In this document: positions 14,158-21,314 of the stretch, one piece after another
How positions within the stretch are numbered: the first letter of the stretch is position 1
How the letters are laid out: each line of letters starts with the position of its first letter
Assembly: GCA_019417865.1 (NCBI GenBank)
Contig: DYCW01000166.1
Location: 1-22,412, forward strand
Source: Ruminococcus sp.
GTDB lineage: Bacteria > Bacillota > Clostridia > Oscillospirales > Ruminococcaceae
Direction of reading: 5' to 3'
DNA length: 22,412 bases
The notes under the pieces: model-generated
What the model saw: only the letters and a program-made list of their open reading frames with translations
What the model was told of the DNA's origin: nothing
The model's database searches: none
Program-made: the position numbers and the translations under genes

Positions 14158-15270
14158 ATGACAAAAGTAGATATTTTTTCCGGCTTTCTCGGTGCTGGCA
14201 AGACCACACTCATCAAGAAGCTGATTGCAGAGGCTTACGCCGGTGAACAGCTGGTGTTAATTGAAAATGAATTTGGGGAAATCGGCATTGACGGCGGATT
14301 TTTGCAAGATGCTGGTGTCAATATCACCGAAATGAACTCGGGCTGCATTTGTTGTAGTCTGGTCGGCGACTTTGGCAATGCATTGCAGCAGGTACTGGAC
14401 CGCTATCATCCTGACCGCATTTTGATTGAACCATCCGGTGTCGGCAAGCTGAGCGATGTCATCCGTGCAGTACAAAATCTACACAATGCGGAAATTCACC
14501 TGGAAAGCTTCACCACCGTTGTAGATGCGAAGAAATGCAAGATGTATCAAAAGAACTTCGGTGAATTTTTCAACAACCAGATTGCACATGCCAGCTGCCT
14601 GATTCTAAGTCACACCGCTGGTCTTTCCGAAGCAAAATTGGAAGATTGTATCCAGCGACTGCGGGAACTGAATGCCACAGCACCCATTGTAACAACCGAT
14701 TGGGAACAGCTGAGCGGTGCACAACTGCTGGCAGCTATGAATCAGACTGAAACCTTGGATTCTGCTCTGCAAAATCTGCTGGAAGAAACCGAACATGAAC
14801 ATCATCACCACCACGACCATGAAGAACATGACCACCATCATGAACACGAACATGGCGAAGACTGCACTTGCGGATGCCATGATCATGACCATGAGCATGA
14901 ACACCATCACAATCATGAACATGATGAAAACTGCACCTGCGGATGCCACGACCATGACCATGATCACGAACATCACCATCATCACCATGCTGATGAAGTA
15001 TTCACCAGCTGGGGAGTAGAAACAGCAAAGGCCTATACACCAGAAGAAATTCAAACTGCACTGGAAAAGCTGGAAGATGCGGACACTTACGGTATGGTAT
15101 TGCGTGCAAAGGGCATTGTTGCCGGTGCAGACGGCAACTGGATTCACTTTGACTACGTACCAGGGACACCGGATGTTCGGACAGGCTGTGCTTCTACCAC
15201 TGGACGGCTCTGTGTGATTGGTTCTCACATTCAGGAAAATGCACTGGCTGCACTGTTCCGCACCTGCTAA
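14158..15270 (+). CDS. CobW/COG0523 GTPase with His/Cys-rich metal-binding linker
   Basis: A 370-aa G3E-family metallochaperone-type GTPase, probably handling zinc or a similar metal in the cytoplasm. Walker A GFLGAGKTT is at residues 9-17. The COG0523 metal motif GCICC gives C63, C65 and C66. EPSGVG follows. The usual NKxD guanine-specificity motif is replaced by SHTA. Residues 213-277 form a linker with about 32 His and 6 Cys, including two copies of a 23-residue unit containing CTCGC. A CobW_C domain (from about VFTSWGVETAK) ends the protein. The start was set at 14158 because earlier starts lie in the promoter; the only GGAG is 16 nt away, so translation may be weak or regulated. The next gene follows after 17 nt. 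Confidence 0.9.
   Translation: MTKVDIFSGFLGAGKTTLIKKLIAEAYAGEQLVLIENEFGEIGIDGGFLQDAGVNITEMNSGCICCSLVGDFGNALQQVLDRYHPDRILIEPSGVGKLSDVIRAVQNLHNAEIHLESFTTVVDAKKCKMYQKNFGEFFNNQIAHASCLILSHTAGLSEAKLEDCIQRLRELNATAPIVTTDWEQLSGAQLLAAMNQTETLDSALQNLLEETEHEHHHHHDHEEHDHHHEHEHGEDCTCGCHDHDHEHEHHHNHEHDENCTCGCHDHDHDHEHHHHHHADEVFTSWGVETAKAYTPEEIQTALEKLEDADTYGMVLRAKGIVAGADGNWIHFDYVPGTPDVRTGCASTTGRLCVIGSHIQENALAALFRTC
14857..14994 (+). repeat. Two tandem 69-nt units encoding the His/Cys-rich linker
   Basis: Repeat 1 (14857-14925) and repeat 2 (14926-14994) each encode 23 residues that begin E(D/N)CTCGCHDHDH and continue as His-rich sequence. They differ by synonymous and conservative changes, so the duplication is not brand new. 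The stretch before it (14794-14856) is also His-rich without the Cys cluster. Confidence 0.85.
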
Positions 15271-15287
15271 GCAAAGGAGGTCGTTTC

Positions 15288-16250
15288 ATGCCAGCAAAAA
15301 ATCAGCCGGAGGATATTCCGGTTTACCTGTTCACTGGTTTTCTGGAGGGTGGGAAGACCCGTTTCATTCAGGAAACACTGGAAGTCCCCCGATTCAACAA
15401 GGGAGAACGCACACTACTGTTGCTCTGTGAAGAGGGGGAAGAGGAATATGATCTTTCTACCTACCCAAACAAAGAAGTGTTTCAGGAGGTCATCGAAGAA
15501 GAGTCCGAATTGCATCCGCAGCATCTGACCGAACTGCTGCAAAAGCACAATGCTGAACGGGTCATTATTGAATACAACGGCATGTGGCAGCTGAAAATGC
15601 TGTTTGAACGGTTGCCGGACAACTGGACGGTTTATCAGGAAATGTGCTTTGCCGATGCGACAACCTTCCTGACCTATAACGCCAATATGCGGAGCCTGGT
15701 CGTAGATAAGCTAAACACCTGTGAACTGATTGTATTCAATCGTTTCACGAAAGATATGGACAAAATGACATTCCATAAGATTGTACGAGGGATCAGCCGC
15801 CGCTCCGATATTGCCTACGAATATACAGATGGCAATGTGGAATATGACACGATTGAAGATCCGCTGCCATTTGATTTGGAGGCACCTGTCATCCAGATTG
15901 CAGACAGGGATTATGCAATCTGGTATCGGGATTTGATGGAAGACCCGAATAAATATGAGGGAAAAACCGTAAAATTCCGTGGCATCGTTGCAGTGGATAA
16001 GAAATTTCCGAAGGGCACATTTGCGGTCGGACGACATGTCATGACTTGCTGTGTAGAAGATATTACCTACAGCTGTGTGGTAGCGGAGTGGGACAATGCC
16101 TTCGCACTGAATAATCGACAGTGGATTAACATCACTGCAACCATTCATGTGACACGCCATAAGCTGTATCGTGGAAAAGGTCCGGTATTAACCGTAAAGG
16201 AAGTAGCTGTGACCTCCAAACCGGAGCAGGAAGTGGCAACGTTTTATTAA
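15288..16250 (+). CDS. Degenerate CobW-like domain fused to a YcgQ/DUF1980-like domain
   Basis: A 320-aa protein. The N-terminal part resembles a G3E/CobW GTPase: VYLFTGFLEGGKTRF (residues 12-26) aligns with the Walker A of the preceding gene, but the canonical GAGKTT is altered and the CxCC metal motif is absent. From about residue 205 the sequence resembles the TIGR03943/DUF1980 (YcgQ) domain: a GKTVKFRGIV strand, GRHVMTCCVED (C254, C255), then a Trp-containing strand (NRQWINITATIHV). YcgQ-type proteins are usually encoded with a YraQ/YcgR-type permease, which is not seen here. A role in metal handling beside the CobW gene is inferred. AAAGGAGGT precedes the ATG by 6 nt. Confidence 0.75.
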   Translation: MPAKNQPEDIPVYLFTGFLEGGKTRFIQETLEVPRFNKGERTLLLLCEEGEEEYDLSTYPNKEVFQEVIEEESELHPQHLTELLQKHNAERVIIEYNGMWQLKMLFERLPDNWTVYQEMCFADATTFLTYNANMRSLVVDKLNTCELIVFNRFTKDMDKMTFHKIVRGISRRSDIAYEYTDGNVEYDTIEDPLPFDLEAPVIQIADRDYAIWYRDLMEDPNKYEGKTVKFRGIVAVDKKFPKGTFAVGRHVMTCCVEDITYSCVVAEWDNAFALNNRQWINITATIHVTRHKLYRGKGPVLTVKEVAVTSKPEQEVATFY

Positions 16251-16267
16251 AGAAAAGGATATTTTTT

Positions 16268-16633
16268 ATGTATAACGAAATCAGCACATGGATGAATGGC
16301 ATCTTACAGCGACCTATTCCAGATGAAGTAGCTGCTTTCTGTTTGAACTTATACGAAATGGAACAGGATCAGTGGTCCATGGAACTGATTGGAACAGAAA
16401 CGTTTGATTTAGAGGACATGGACTGGGCATGCGAAGAAGTCACCGATTTCGGCACAAGAAATCATCCGCTTATTTGGAAACAAGAAGCGAAATGGGAGGA
16501 TGTATTAGAAGAAATGATACAAATGCTGCGTACCTATCTGGAAACAGAACCCTATGCAGAGAAGTTGAAATCCCGTGAAGGAATCGGCATTGGTTTTGCA
16601 GATGGTGACATTATAATCCTATCCACAAAATAA
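16268..16633 (+). CDS. Uncharacterised acidic 121-aa protein
   Basis: I do not recognise this family. The protein is acidic, soluble and Trp-rich, with no signal peptide or membrane segment. Segments such as EQDQWSMELIGTETFDLED, a central amphipathic helix (EDVLEEMIQMLRTYLE) and a C-terminal GIGIGFADGDIIIL strand pair suggest a compact alpha/beta fold of the kind seen in small immunity-like proteins, but that is only an impression. AAAGGA lies about 8 nt before the ATG. It starts 17 nt after the CobW-DUF1980 gene and 29 nt before the HAD gene, so it belongs to the operon. Confidence 0.8.
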   Translation: MYNEISTWMNGILQRPIPDEVAAFCLNLYEMEQDQWSMELIGTETFDLEDMDWACEEVTDFGTRNHPLIWKQEAKWEDVLEEMIQMLRTYLETEPYAEKLKSREGIGIGFADGDIIILSTK

Positions 16634-16662
16634 ATTTCCATTGTTCAGAAAGGACGAACACA

Positions 16663-17331
16663 ATGCCTTATACCGCTGTTTTATTCGACTTAGACGGTAC
16701 GATTACAGATTCCCAAAAAGGGATCCTTCGCTGCACCCAATATGCACTAAAAGCCTGCGGGATAGAAGAACCAGATATCCAAAAACTCATTTGCTTCATT
16801 GGTCCACCGCTCTCCTATTCTTTTGCTGCATTCTACGGCATGGAAGAACCCATGGTTTCCTTTGCTGTCCAGAAATACCGGGAGCGTTACAGCGAAATTG
16901 GCTGGAAGGAAAATCGTGTTTACGACGGCATTCCGGAATGTTTGCAGGCACTCAAAATGCAAGGTTGTCAAATTGCCATGGCAACTTCCAAGCCGGAATT
17001 GTATGCAAAGCAAATACTGGATTACTTTCAGCTGACTCCGTTTTTTGATGCAGTGGTTGGCAGTTCTATGGAGCATTCTGACGAAACAAAAGCAGAGCTG
17101 ATGCAGCAAGCCATGCGACAGCTGGGTATTCCAGATACAGAAAAAGACCATGTCATTATGGTTGGTGACCGTAAGTTTGATGCAGAAGGTGCCGCCGCCT
17201 GCGGAATCGCATTTGCTGGTGTCCGCTATGGCTATGCACCAGCCGGGGAGCTGGAATCCTATCCGCACATCTGCCTTGCCAATACGGTAACTGCGTTGCA
17301 AACTTTTTTGACCACACCACAAAAGAGGTAA
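16663..17331 (+). CDS. HAD-superfamily phosphatase (phosphoglycolate phosphatase-like)
   Basis: A 222-aa subclass IA HAD hydrolase. Motif I is DLDGT (residues 9-13, nucleophile D9 and acid D11), followed by a helical cap with FIGPPL, motif II in ATSKPE (Ser/Thr), and motif IV in MVGDRKFDAEGA. Such enzymes dephosphorylate phosphoglycolate, nucleotides or sugar phosphates; the substrate cannot be told. FIGPPL and the overall size match the Gph/PgmB-like HAD proteins common in Clostridia. AAAGGA precedes the ATG. The stop is 4 nt before the AlkD-like gene, whose ribosome site overlaps its end. Confidence 0.9.
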   Translation: MPYTAVLFDLDGTITDSQKGILRCTQYALKACGIEEPDIQKLICFIGPPLSYSFAAFYGMEEPMVSFAVQKYRERYSEIGWKENRVYDGIPECLQALKMQGCQIAMATSKPELYAKQILDYFQLTPFFDAVVGSSMEHSDETKAELMQQAMRQLGIPDTEKDHVIMVGDRKFDAEGAAACGIAFAGVRYGYAPAGELESYPHICLANTVTALQTFLTTPQKR

Positions 17332-17335
17332 CACC

Positions 17336-18022
17336 ATGTTATCCATTCAAACAGAAATTCAAACGCAGCTATTCGCCCATCAAGATCTGGGCTATCGTGA
17401 TTTTCAGGCAAAATTACTGCCAACCATTCAAAAAGACACCATCATTGGTGTCCGCACGCCCATGCTGCGAACGCTTGCCAAAACATTTTATAAGCACAGC
17501 GACGTGGCAGACTTCTTATCTGCTCTCCCGCACACCTACTATGAGGAAAATAATCTGCATGGACTCCTTCTCGCACAAATAAAAGAATTTGCTGCTTGTT
17601 TGCAAGCCACTGAACAATTTCTTCCCTACATAGATAACTGGGCAACTTGTGATCTGCTCTCTCCGCCAGTATTCCAATCTCACACAGAGCAGCTATTACC
17701 AGCGATTCAGTTGTGGTTACAATCTCCACACTGCTATACGGTTCGATTCGGCATTGGCATGCTTCTACGGCATTATTTGGACGACCACTTTCAATCTGTT
17801 TATCTACAATGGGCAGCTGCGGTACATTCCAAAGAATACTATGTCAATATGATGATTGCCTGGTATTTTGCAACGGCACTTGCCAAACAGCCGACAGCAA
17901 CACTGCCTTTTCTAGAAAACAGACAGTTGGCTCCCTGGATTCACAAAAAGACAATACAAAAAGCCTGCGAAAGCCGCCGCATTCCGGCAGATCAAAAAGC
18001 CTATCTGAAAACCATTTTATAG
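17336..18022 (+). CDS. DNA alkylation repair protein, AlkD-like
   Basis: A 228-aa all-helical HEAT-like DNA glycosylase of the AlkC/AlkD superfamily that removes alkylated (N3- and N7-methyl) purines. Residues matching the AlkD active site can be placed: W102 and D106 in DNWATCD, R137 in YTVRFGIGM, and W176 in MMIAWYFATAL; the spacing of W-D and R-W equals that of W109-D113 and R148-W187 in Bacillus cereus AlkD. Length matches the family. AGAGG lies 7 nt before the ATG, overlapping the HAD stop, so translation is likely coupled. It is the last gene before a terminator. Confidence 0.92.
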   Translation: MLSIQTEIQTQLFAHQDLGYRDFQAKLLPTIQKDTIIGVRTPMLRTLAKTFYKHSDVADFLSALPHTYYEENNLHGLLLAQIKEFAACLQATEQFLPYIDNWATCDLLSPPVFQSHTEQLLPAIQLWLQSPHCYTVRFGIGMLLRHYLDDHFQSVYLQWAAAVHSKEYYVNMMIAWYFATALAKQPTATLPFLENRQLAPWIHKKTIQKACESRRIPADQKAYLKTIL

Positions 18023-18040
18023 AAGTTAATATCCATAAAG

Positions 18041-18083
18041 AAACCGCACGGGACACCACTTTGTGTCACAGTGCGGTTTTTTC
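18041..18083 (+). terminator. Intrinsic terminator of the CobW-AlkD operon
   Basis: AAACCGCAC (18041-18049) pairs with GTGCGGTTT (18071-18079) with an inner ACAC/GTGT helix, followed by a run of T. The minus side reads TTTCTTTAT, so it may also serve the converging glycosyltransferase gene. Confidence 0.9.
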
Positions 18084-18146
18084 CTACTCTTCCATCCAGA
18101 AGCAGAACCTTGCAAAAAATAGGAATCGCATTTGGAATATCTATTT

Positions 18147-19061
18147 TTAAGACTCTTGCAATATTTCTTTCTGCTTCAACGGCAATTCGCCGCAGGAAAC
18201 TGCCAGTTCCAGCCAGAAATTTGCCGTTTCTAATTTCTGCTTTTCCTGAAAATACCGTGCAATACGGCAACAAGCCGCAGCAGTTGGCGGTGCATACTGA
18301 AAACTTTGGAATACACTCTGTAAAGCTGCTTCCGGCTGCTGCAATGCCATATAACAGTCTGCACGACAAAGACACGCTTCTACACAATCCACATACCAGC
18401 CCTTCCCATTCTCTAAAAAACGAGAAAAAGCAGTAACGGCTGCCTGATAAGCGGCATGTTCCATCAGCTTCCGTGCATAGTGATACTGCTCTTTGACGGT
18501 TACCGGGACACCAGATGCAACCTGTTTTTGAGCGGTTTGTAAGTTGCAGTCAAAATCCTGTATACTTTGTTTCGAATGCCAAATAGCAATCTCCTCTTTC
18601 TGCACCGTTCCATGCAGCGGAATCCCTTCATGTACTGCCCCTTTCGAGCGAAATCCAGCTGCTCGCCGCACCAGCCGTTCCCTGTAAAACGGAAACTGCT
18701 GTTGATGCAGTTCATCCTGTGCCACATAGCAGGGCAGCAAGATAGCGTCTGATGTAAACGAGGGCTTTCTCTGCAAAAACAACGCCTGATTTTCCGGTGA
18801 AATCACATCGCCTGCATCCAGCCAAAAAAGATACTCACAAGTGCTTTTGGAAAAGGCAAAGTTTCGGGCTGCGGAAAGGTCATCCTGCCACGGAAAGTCA
18901 TAAATCTTATCTGTAAACCTTGCTGCAATTTCCTTGGTGTGGTCTGTAGAACCGGTATCCACAATGATGATTTCCTCCACCAAATGGGCTGCTGATTGCA
19001 GGCAGCGTTCCAAAACCGCTTCTTCATTCCGGACAATCATACATAAACTAATCGTGGGCAT
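18147..19061 (-). CDS. GT2 family glycosyltransferase with C-terminal TPR-like repeats
   Basis: A 304-aa cytoplasmic inverting glycosyltransferase of the GT-A fold, of the type acting on cell-surface glycans or peptides (SunS/WaaE-like). Motifs: SLCMIVRNEE (5-14), IIVDTGSTDHT, WQDDLSAARNFAF, and FWLDAGD where the metal-binding DxD-type residues lie. The second half (from about residue 190) is helical, with repeats resembling TPRs (YARKLMEHAAYQAAVTAFSR; CLCRADCYMALQQPEAALQS) and several Cys. The acceptor is unknown. The start at 19061 has GAGGGGG 7 nt upstream, which is part of a terminator hairpin; the longer upstream frame lacks a ribosome site. Confidence 0.88.
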   Translation of the reverse strand: MPTISLCMIVRNEEAVLERCLQSAAHLVEEIIIVDTGSTDHTKEIAARFTDKIYDFPWQDDLSAARNFAFSKSTCEYLFWLDAGDVISPENQALFLQRKPSFTSDAILLPCYVAQDELHQQQFPFYRERLVRRAAGFRSKGAVHEGIPLHGTVQKEEIAIWHSKQSIQDFDCNLQTAQKQVASGVPVTVKEQYHYARKLMEHAAYQAAVTAFSRFLENGKGWYVDCVEACLCRADCYMALQQPEAALQSVFQSFQYAPPTAAACCRIARYFQEKQKLETANFWLELAVSCGELPLKQKEILQES

Positions 19062-19118
19062 AAAAAATCCCCCTCTGCGTATTCCTATGCATAATATATG
19101 CAAGGAACACAGAGGGGG
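19062..19118 (-). terminator. Terminator hairpin that contains the glycosyltransferase ribosome site
   Basis: On the minus strand the arms CCCCCTCTG (19118-19110) and CAGAGGGGG (19077-19069) pair over 9 bp, with inner helices TTCCT/AGGAA and TGCATA/TATGCA, followed by ATTTTTT (19068-19062) and at once by the glycosyltransferase ATG. It lies 19 nt after the CAP gene stop. The 3' arm is the ribosome site of the next gene, so the element can both end transcription and hide that site. Confidence 0.8.
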
Positions 19119-19137
19119 TGCATACGTTTATCGCCCT

Positions 19138-19863
19138 TTATCCGATAAAGAAAATCGACCAATAATAAGTCCCATTTGCATCTTGATAGACACCAATGCC
19201 TGCTGATTGAAAATTACTGTCTAAAATATTCGCACGGTGTCCACTGGAATTCATCCACGCATTCATCACAGATTCCGGTGTTGTATATCCTTTTGCAACA
19301 TTTTCTCCAGCAGTATAATAGGAGATATCATATGTATCTAATACTGTAAATGAATCTTCCCCATTGGGACGGGTATGGGAAAAATTCTGTACCAGTTCTT
19401 TCGCCCGTACAGTTGCTGCCTGATACAGCAAATCATTGGTGGTCAATGCCTGCAAACCGTTATCAGCTCTTTGCTGATTCATCAATTCCAGAACGGCTTT
19501 GGAACGAGTCCATGCCTCTTTTTCTGTTGCTGACATAGTCAACTCTGTCCAATTCGGCTGTAACCCTGCTGATTGCATGGCATAATACTGCAAAATAAAT
19601 ACTGCATCTTCCACAGCAATTTGACCGTCACCGTCCACATCTGATGCAGTTTCCTGCTCTGCATGCAGATTAGAAGAAAGTCCAGCTGAACGTCTTGCAT
19701 AAGCTTCCAGCACCAAACAGGCATCCTCTACTGTAACAGAACCATCTCCGTTTACATCTCCAGTTGTATCACTCGCAGCGTCTGCTGGAAACATACCAAT
19801 CTGTATCCCCATTGCAACCGTAATCAGAAAAATAACAAGACGACGAATTGTGATTGATTTCAT
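19138..19863 (-). CDS. Secreted dockerin-CAP (SCP-like) domain protein
   Basis: A 241-aa exported protein. A signal peptide ends near FPADA-A (about residue 29). It is followed directly by a type I dockerin with two calcium-loop repeats, DVNGDGSVTVED (about 36-47) and DVDGDGQIAVED (about 76-87), each with Asp/Asn at positions 1, 3, 5 and 12. The C-terminal two-fifths is a CAP domain: H163 in SHTRPNG, E187 in GENVAKG and H209 in GHRANIL, the usual metal-site residues. The dockerin should tether the CAP domain to a cohesin scaffold. CAP function in bacteria is mostly unknown. AGGAGGG lies 8 nt before the ATG, and the gene has its own promoter. Confidence 0.9.
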   Translation of the reverse strand: MKSITIRRLVIFLITVAMGIQIGMFPADAASDTTGDVNGDGSVTVEDACLVLEAYARRSAGLSSNLHAEQETASDVDGDGQIAVEDAVFILQYYAMQSAGLQPNWTELTMSATEKEAWTRSKAVLELMNQQRADNGLQALTTNDLLYQAATVRAKELVQNFSHTRPNGEDSFTVLDTYDISYYTAGENVAKGYTTPESVMNAWMNSSGHRANILDSNFQSAGIGVYQDANGTYYWSIFFIG

Positions 19864-19931
19864 ATATGATTCCCTCCTGACTCTGTAATCCCTGCTTTCC
19901 ATGTCAAGGATTGTACAAACATTCTGTCATC

Positions 19932-19960
19932 ATCTTATCATATCACATCAATTTTGTCAA
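19932..19960 (-). promoter_or_regulatory. Sigma-A promoter of the dockerin-CAP gene
   Basis: Minus-strand TTGACA (19960-19955), 17-nt spacer, TAAGAT (19937-19932) with TGA before it. Predicted start about 62 nt upstream of the gene. Confidence 0.85.
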
Positions 19961-19988
19961 TACACAAAACGATATACAATTATTTTCC

Positions 19989-20023
19989 AAAAAACGAACG
20001 GCATCCCGATGGGATACCGTTCG
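19989..20023 (-). terminator. Terminator of the two-gene dockerin operon
   Basis: On the minus strand CGAACGG (20023-20017) pairs with CCGTTCG (20001-19995), with an inner ATCCC/GGGAT helix and a 3-nt loop, followed by TTTTTT. It lies about 22 nt after the stop at 20046. Confidence 0.92.
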
Positions 20024-20045
20024 CATATCAAAATACAACTTTCCA

Positions 20046-21287
20046 TTATGCTTCTGCACCTGTATACGGCAAAGACGGAATCTGGAGAATTAAAAATTCC
20101 ATCAACGTTGTGACATCTGCATCGTTCACAAGACCATCGCCATCACAGTCAGCTGCTGCTCTCTGTGTATCCGACAAATCTACTATTTTTGCTGTATATT
20201 TGTTCAGATGGATGGCATCCATCAAGTTAACATTACCATCCATGTTGAGGTCACCAGTGAGAACGGCATTATTACTTTCGATTTTAATGTCATCTTCAAC
20301 AACATCATTCATATAAACTACTTGATTGCCACTCCCAAGCCACTCTGAAAAGTCAGCCGCATAAGCTTCATATTCCTGTGCAAATGGGCTATCCTCATAG
20401 CAGTAAATGGTCTTTTTGTCATTGCGTCCCAACATAATTAACATACGATACATATAGAAATGCTCAAATGGAACAGCTTCCCCTGTTTCTGCATTTTTAA
20501 TATCTGCTGGAACAACAAAATCCTTTTCTATCATGATTGTTTTCGCAGCACGCCATACTTTTCTGACATCAGAATCATAACGAAAAGAACCCGAAGCATC
20601 CACATCTGTGCCACCTAATGTCAAAGTAGCTGTTTCATAATCAAACTTCCAACGCAGCCCATGTTCTGTTTCTCCTTCTGTTGGAAGAGCTTCCTTTTCT
20701 GCGACTTCTGTTGCAACAACATCAAAATTTTCTCCCCTAATGCAATCGCTCTGTTCATATAGATAATAATAAGCCCAAGAACCATGTTTCACATGATATG
20801 TGATATCATACATTGCACCATATTTCATTTCCCTTACCCAGCACGTACCGACAGCAGCCGCACTTTCCGGAATCGTTACATCATAATGTTCCACAAGATA
20901 ATACTCTGACATGTCACCTTTATCATAATACTCCTGCCACTCATCTTCACTTTTACCACGTATACTCCCTGAAATAATATCTCCTACGTCTGTAATGCCT
21001 TCTTCATATATGATATTTTTAGCATCATATATTTCAGAAAGTTCCCCACTCATCCAAGGAATTTCTTCCCCGTCCGAAAAATCATTCATCGCACCCGTAC
21101 CAGAGAATGTCATGGTCTGTGTGGAAACATCGTACGTCCAAGTGATATTATCCCCTTCTGTACCGCATGTGCCGGTATAAATGGTTTGTTCTGCTGCAAC
21201 CCCTACCATAGACATAGGGCAAGCAAATTGTACTGCACAGAGAGAAGCAGCTACCATGAACGTCAAAAACTTCTTATTTTTTCTCAT
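20046..21287 (-). CDS. Secreted dockerin protein with two BspA/LRR-cap-like segments
   Basis: A 413-aa exported protein with a signal peptide (about residues 1-32, ending near VGVAA). Two segments share the pattern W-x-F/Y-D-x-x-T-x-T-(M/L)-T-(F/L)-x-G-T: one at about 37-101 (GDNITWTYDVSTQTMTFSGT) and one at about 209-303 (LRWKFDYETATLTLGGT). This resembles the start unit of BspA-type leucine-rich repeat proteins of gut bacteria. The second segment ends in TIYCYEDSPFAQEYEAYA, like the closing strand of such repeats. A type I dockerin (about 345-400) has DLNMDGNVNLMD and DCDGDGLVNDAD. There is no recognised catalytic domain. AGGAGG is 7 nt before the ATG; the gene starts 27 nt after its upstream neighbour. 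Confidence 0.85.
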   Translation of the reverse strand: MRKNKKFLTFMVAASLCAVQFACPMSMVGVAAEQTIYTGTCGTEGDNITWTYDVSTQTMTFSGTGAMNDFSDGEEIPWMSGELSEIYDAKNIIYEEGITDVGDIISGSIRGKSEDEWQEYYDKGDMSEYYLVEHYDVTIPESAAAVGTCWVREMKYGAMYDITYHVKHGSWAYYYLYEQSDCIRGENFDVVATEVAEKEALPTEGETEHGLRWKFDYETATLTLGGTDVDASGSFRYDSDVRKVWRAAKTIMIEKDFVVPADIKNAETGEAVPFEHFYMYRMLIMLGRNDKKTIYCYEDSPFAQEYEAYAADFSEWLGSGNQVVYMNDVVEDDIKIESNNAVLTGDLNMDGNVNLMDAIHLNKYTAKIVDLSDTQRAAADCDGDGLVNDADVTTLMEFLILQIPSLPYTGAEA

Positions 21288-21314
21288 AGTATTACCTCCT
21301 ACTATAAAACGCAA

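Noticed and set aside
14605..15228. Long minus-strand open frame rich in Met and Val opposite the CobW gene
   Set aside because: It is the antisense reading of the His/Asp/Glu codons of the metal-binding linker, with no ribosome site.
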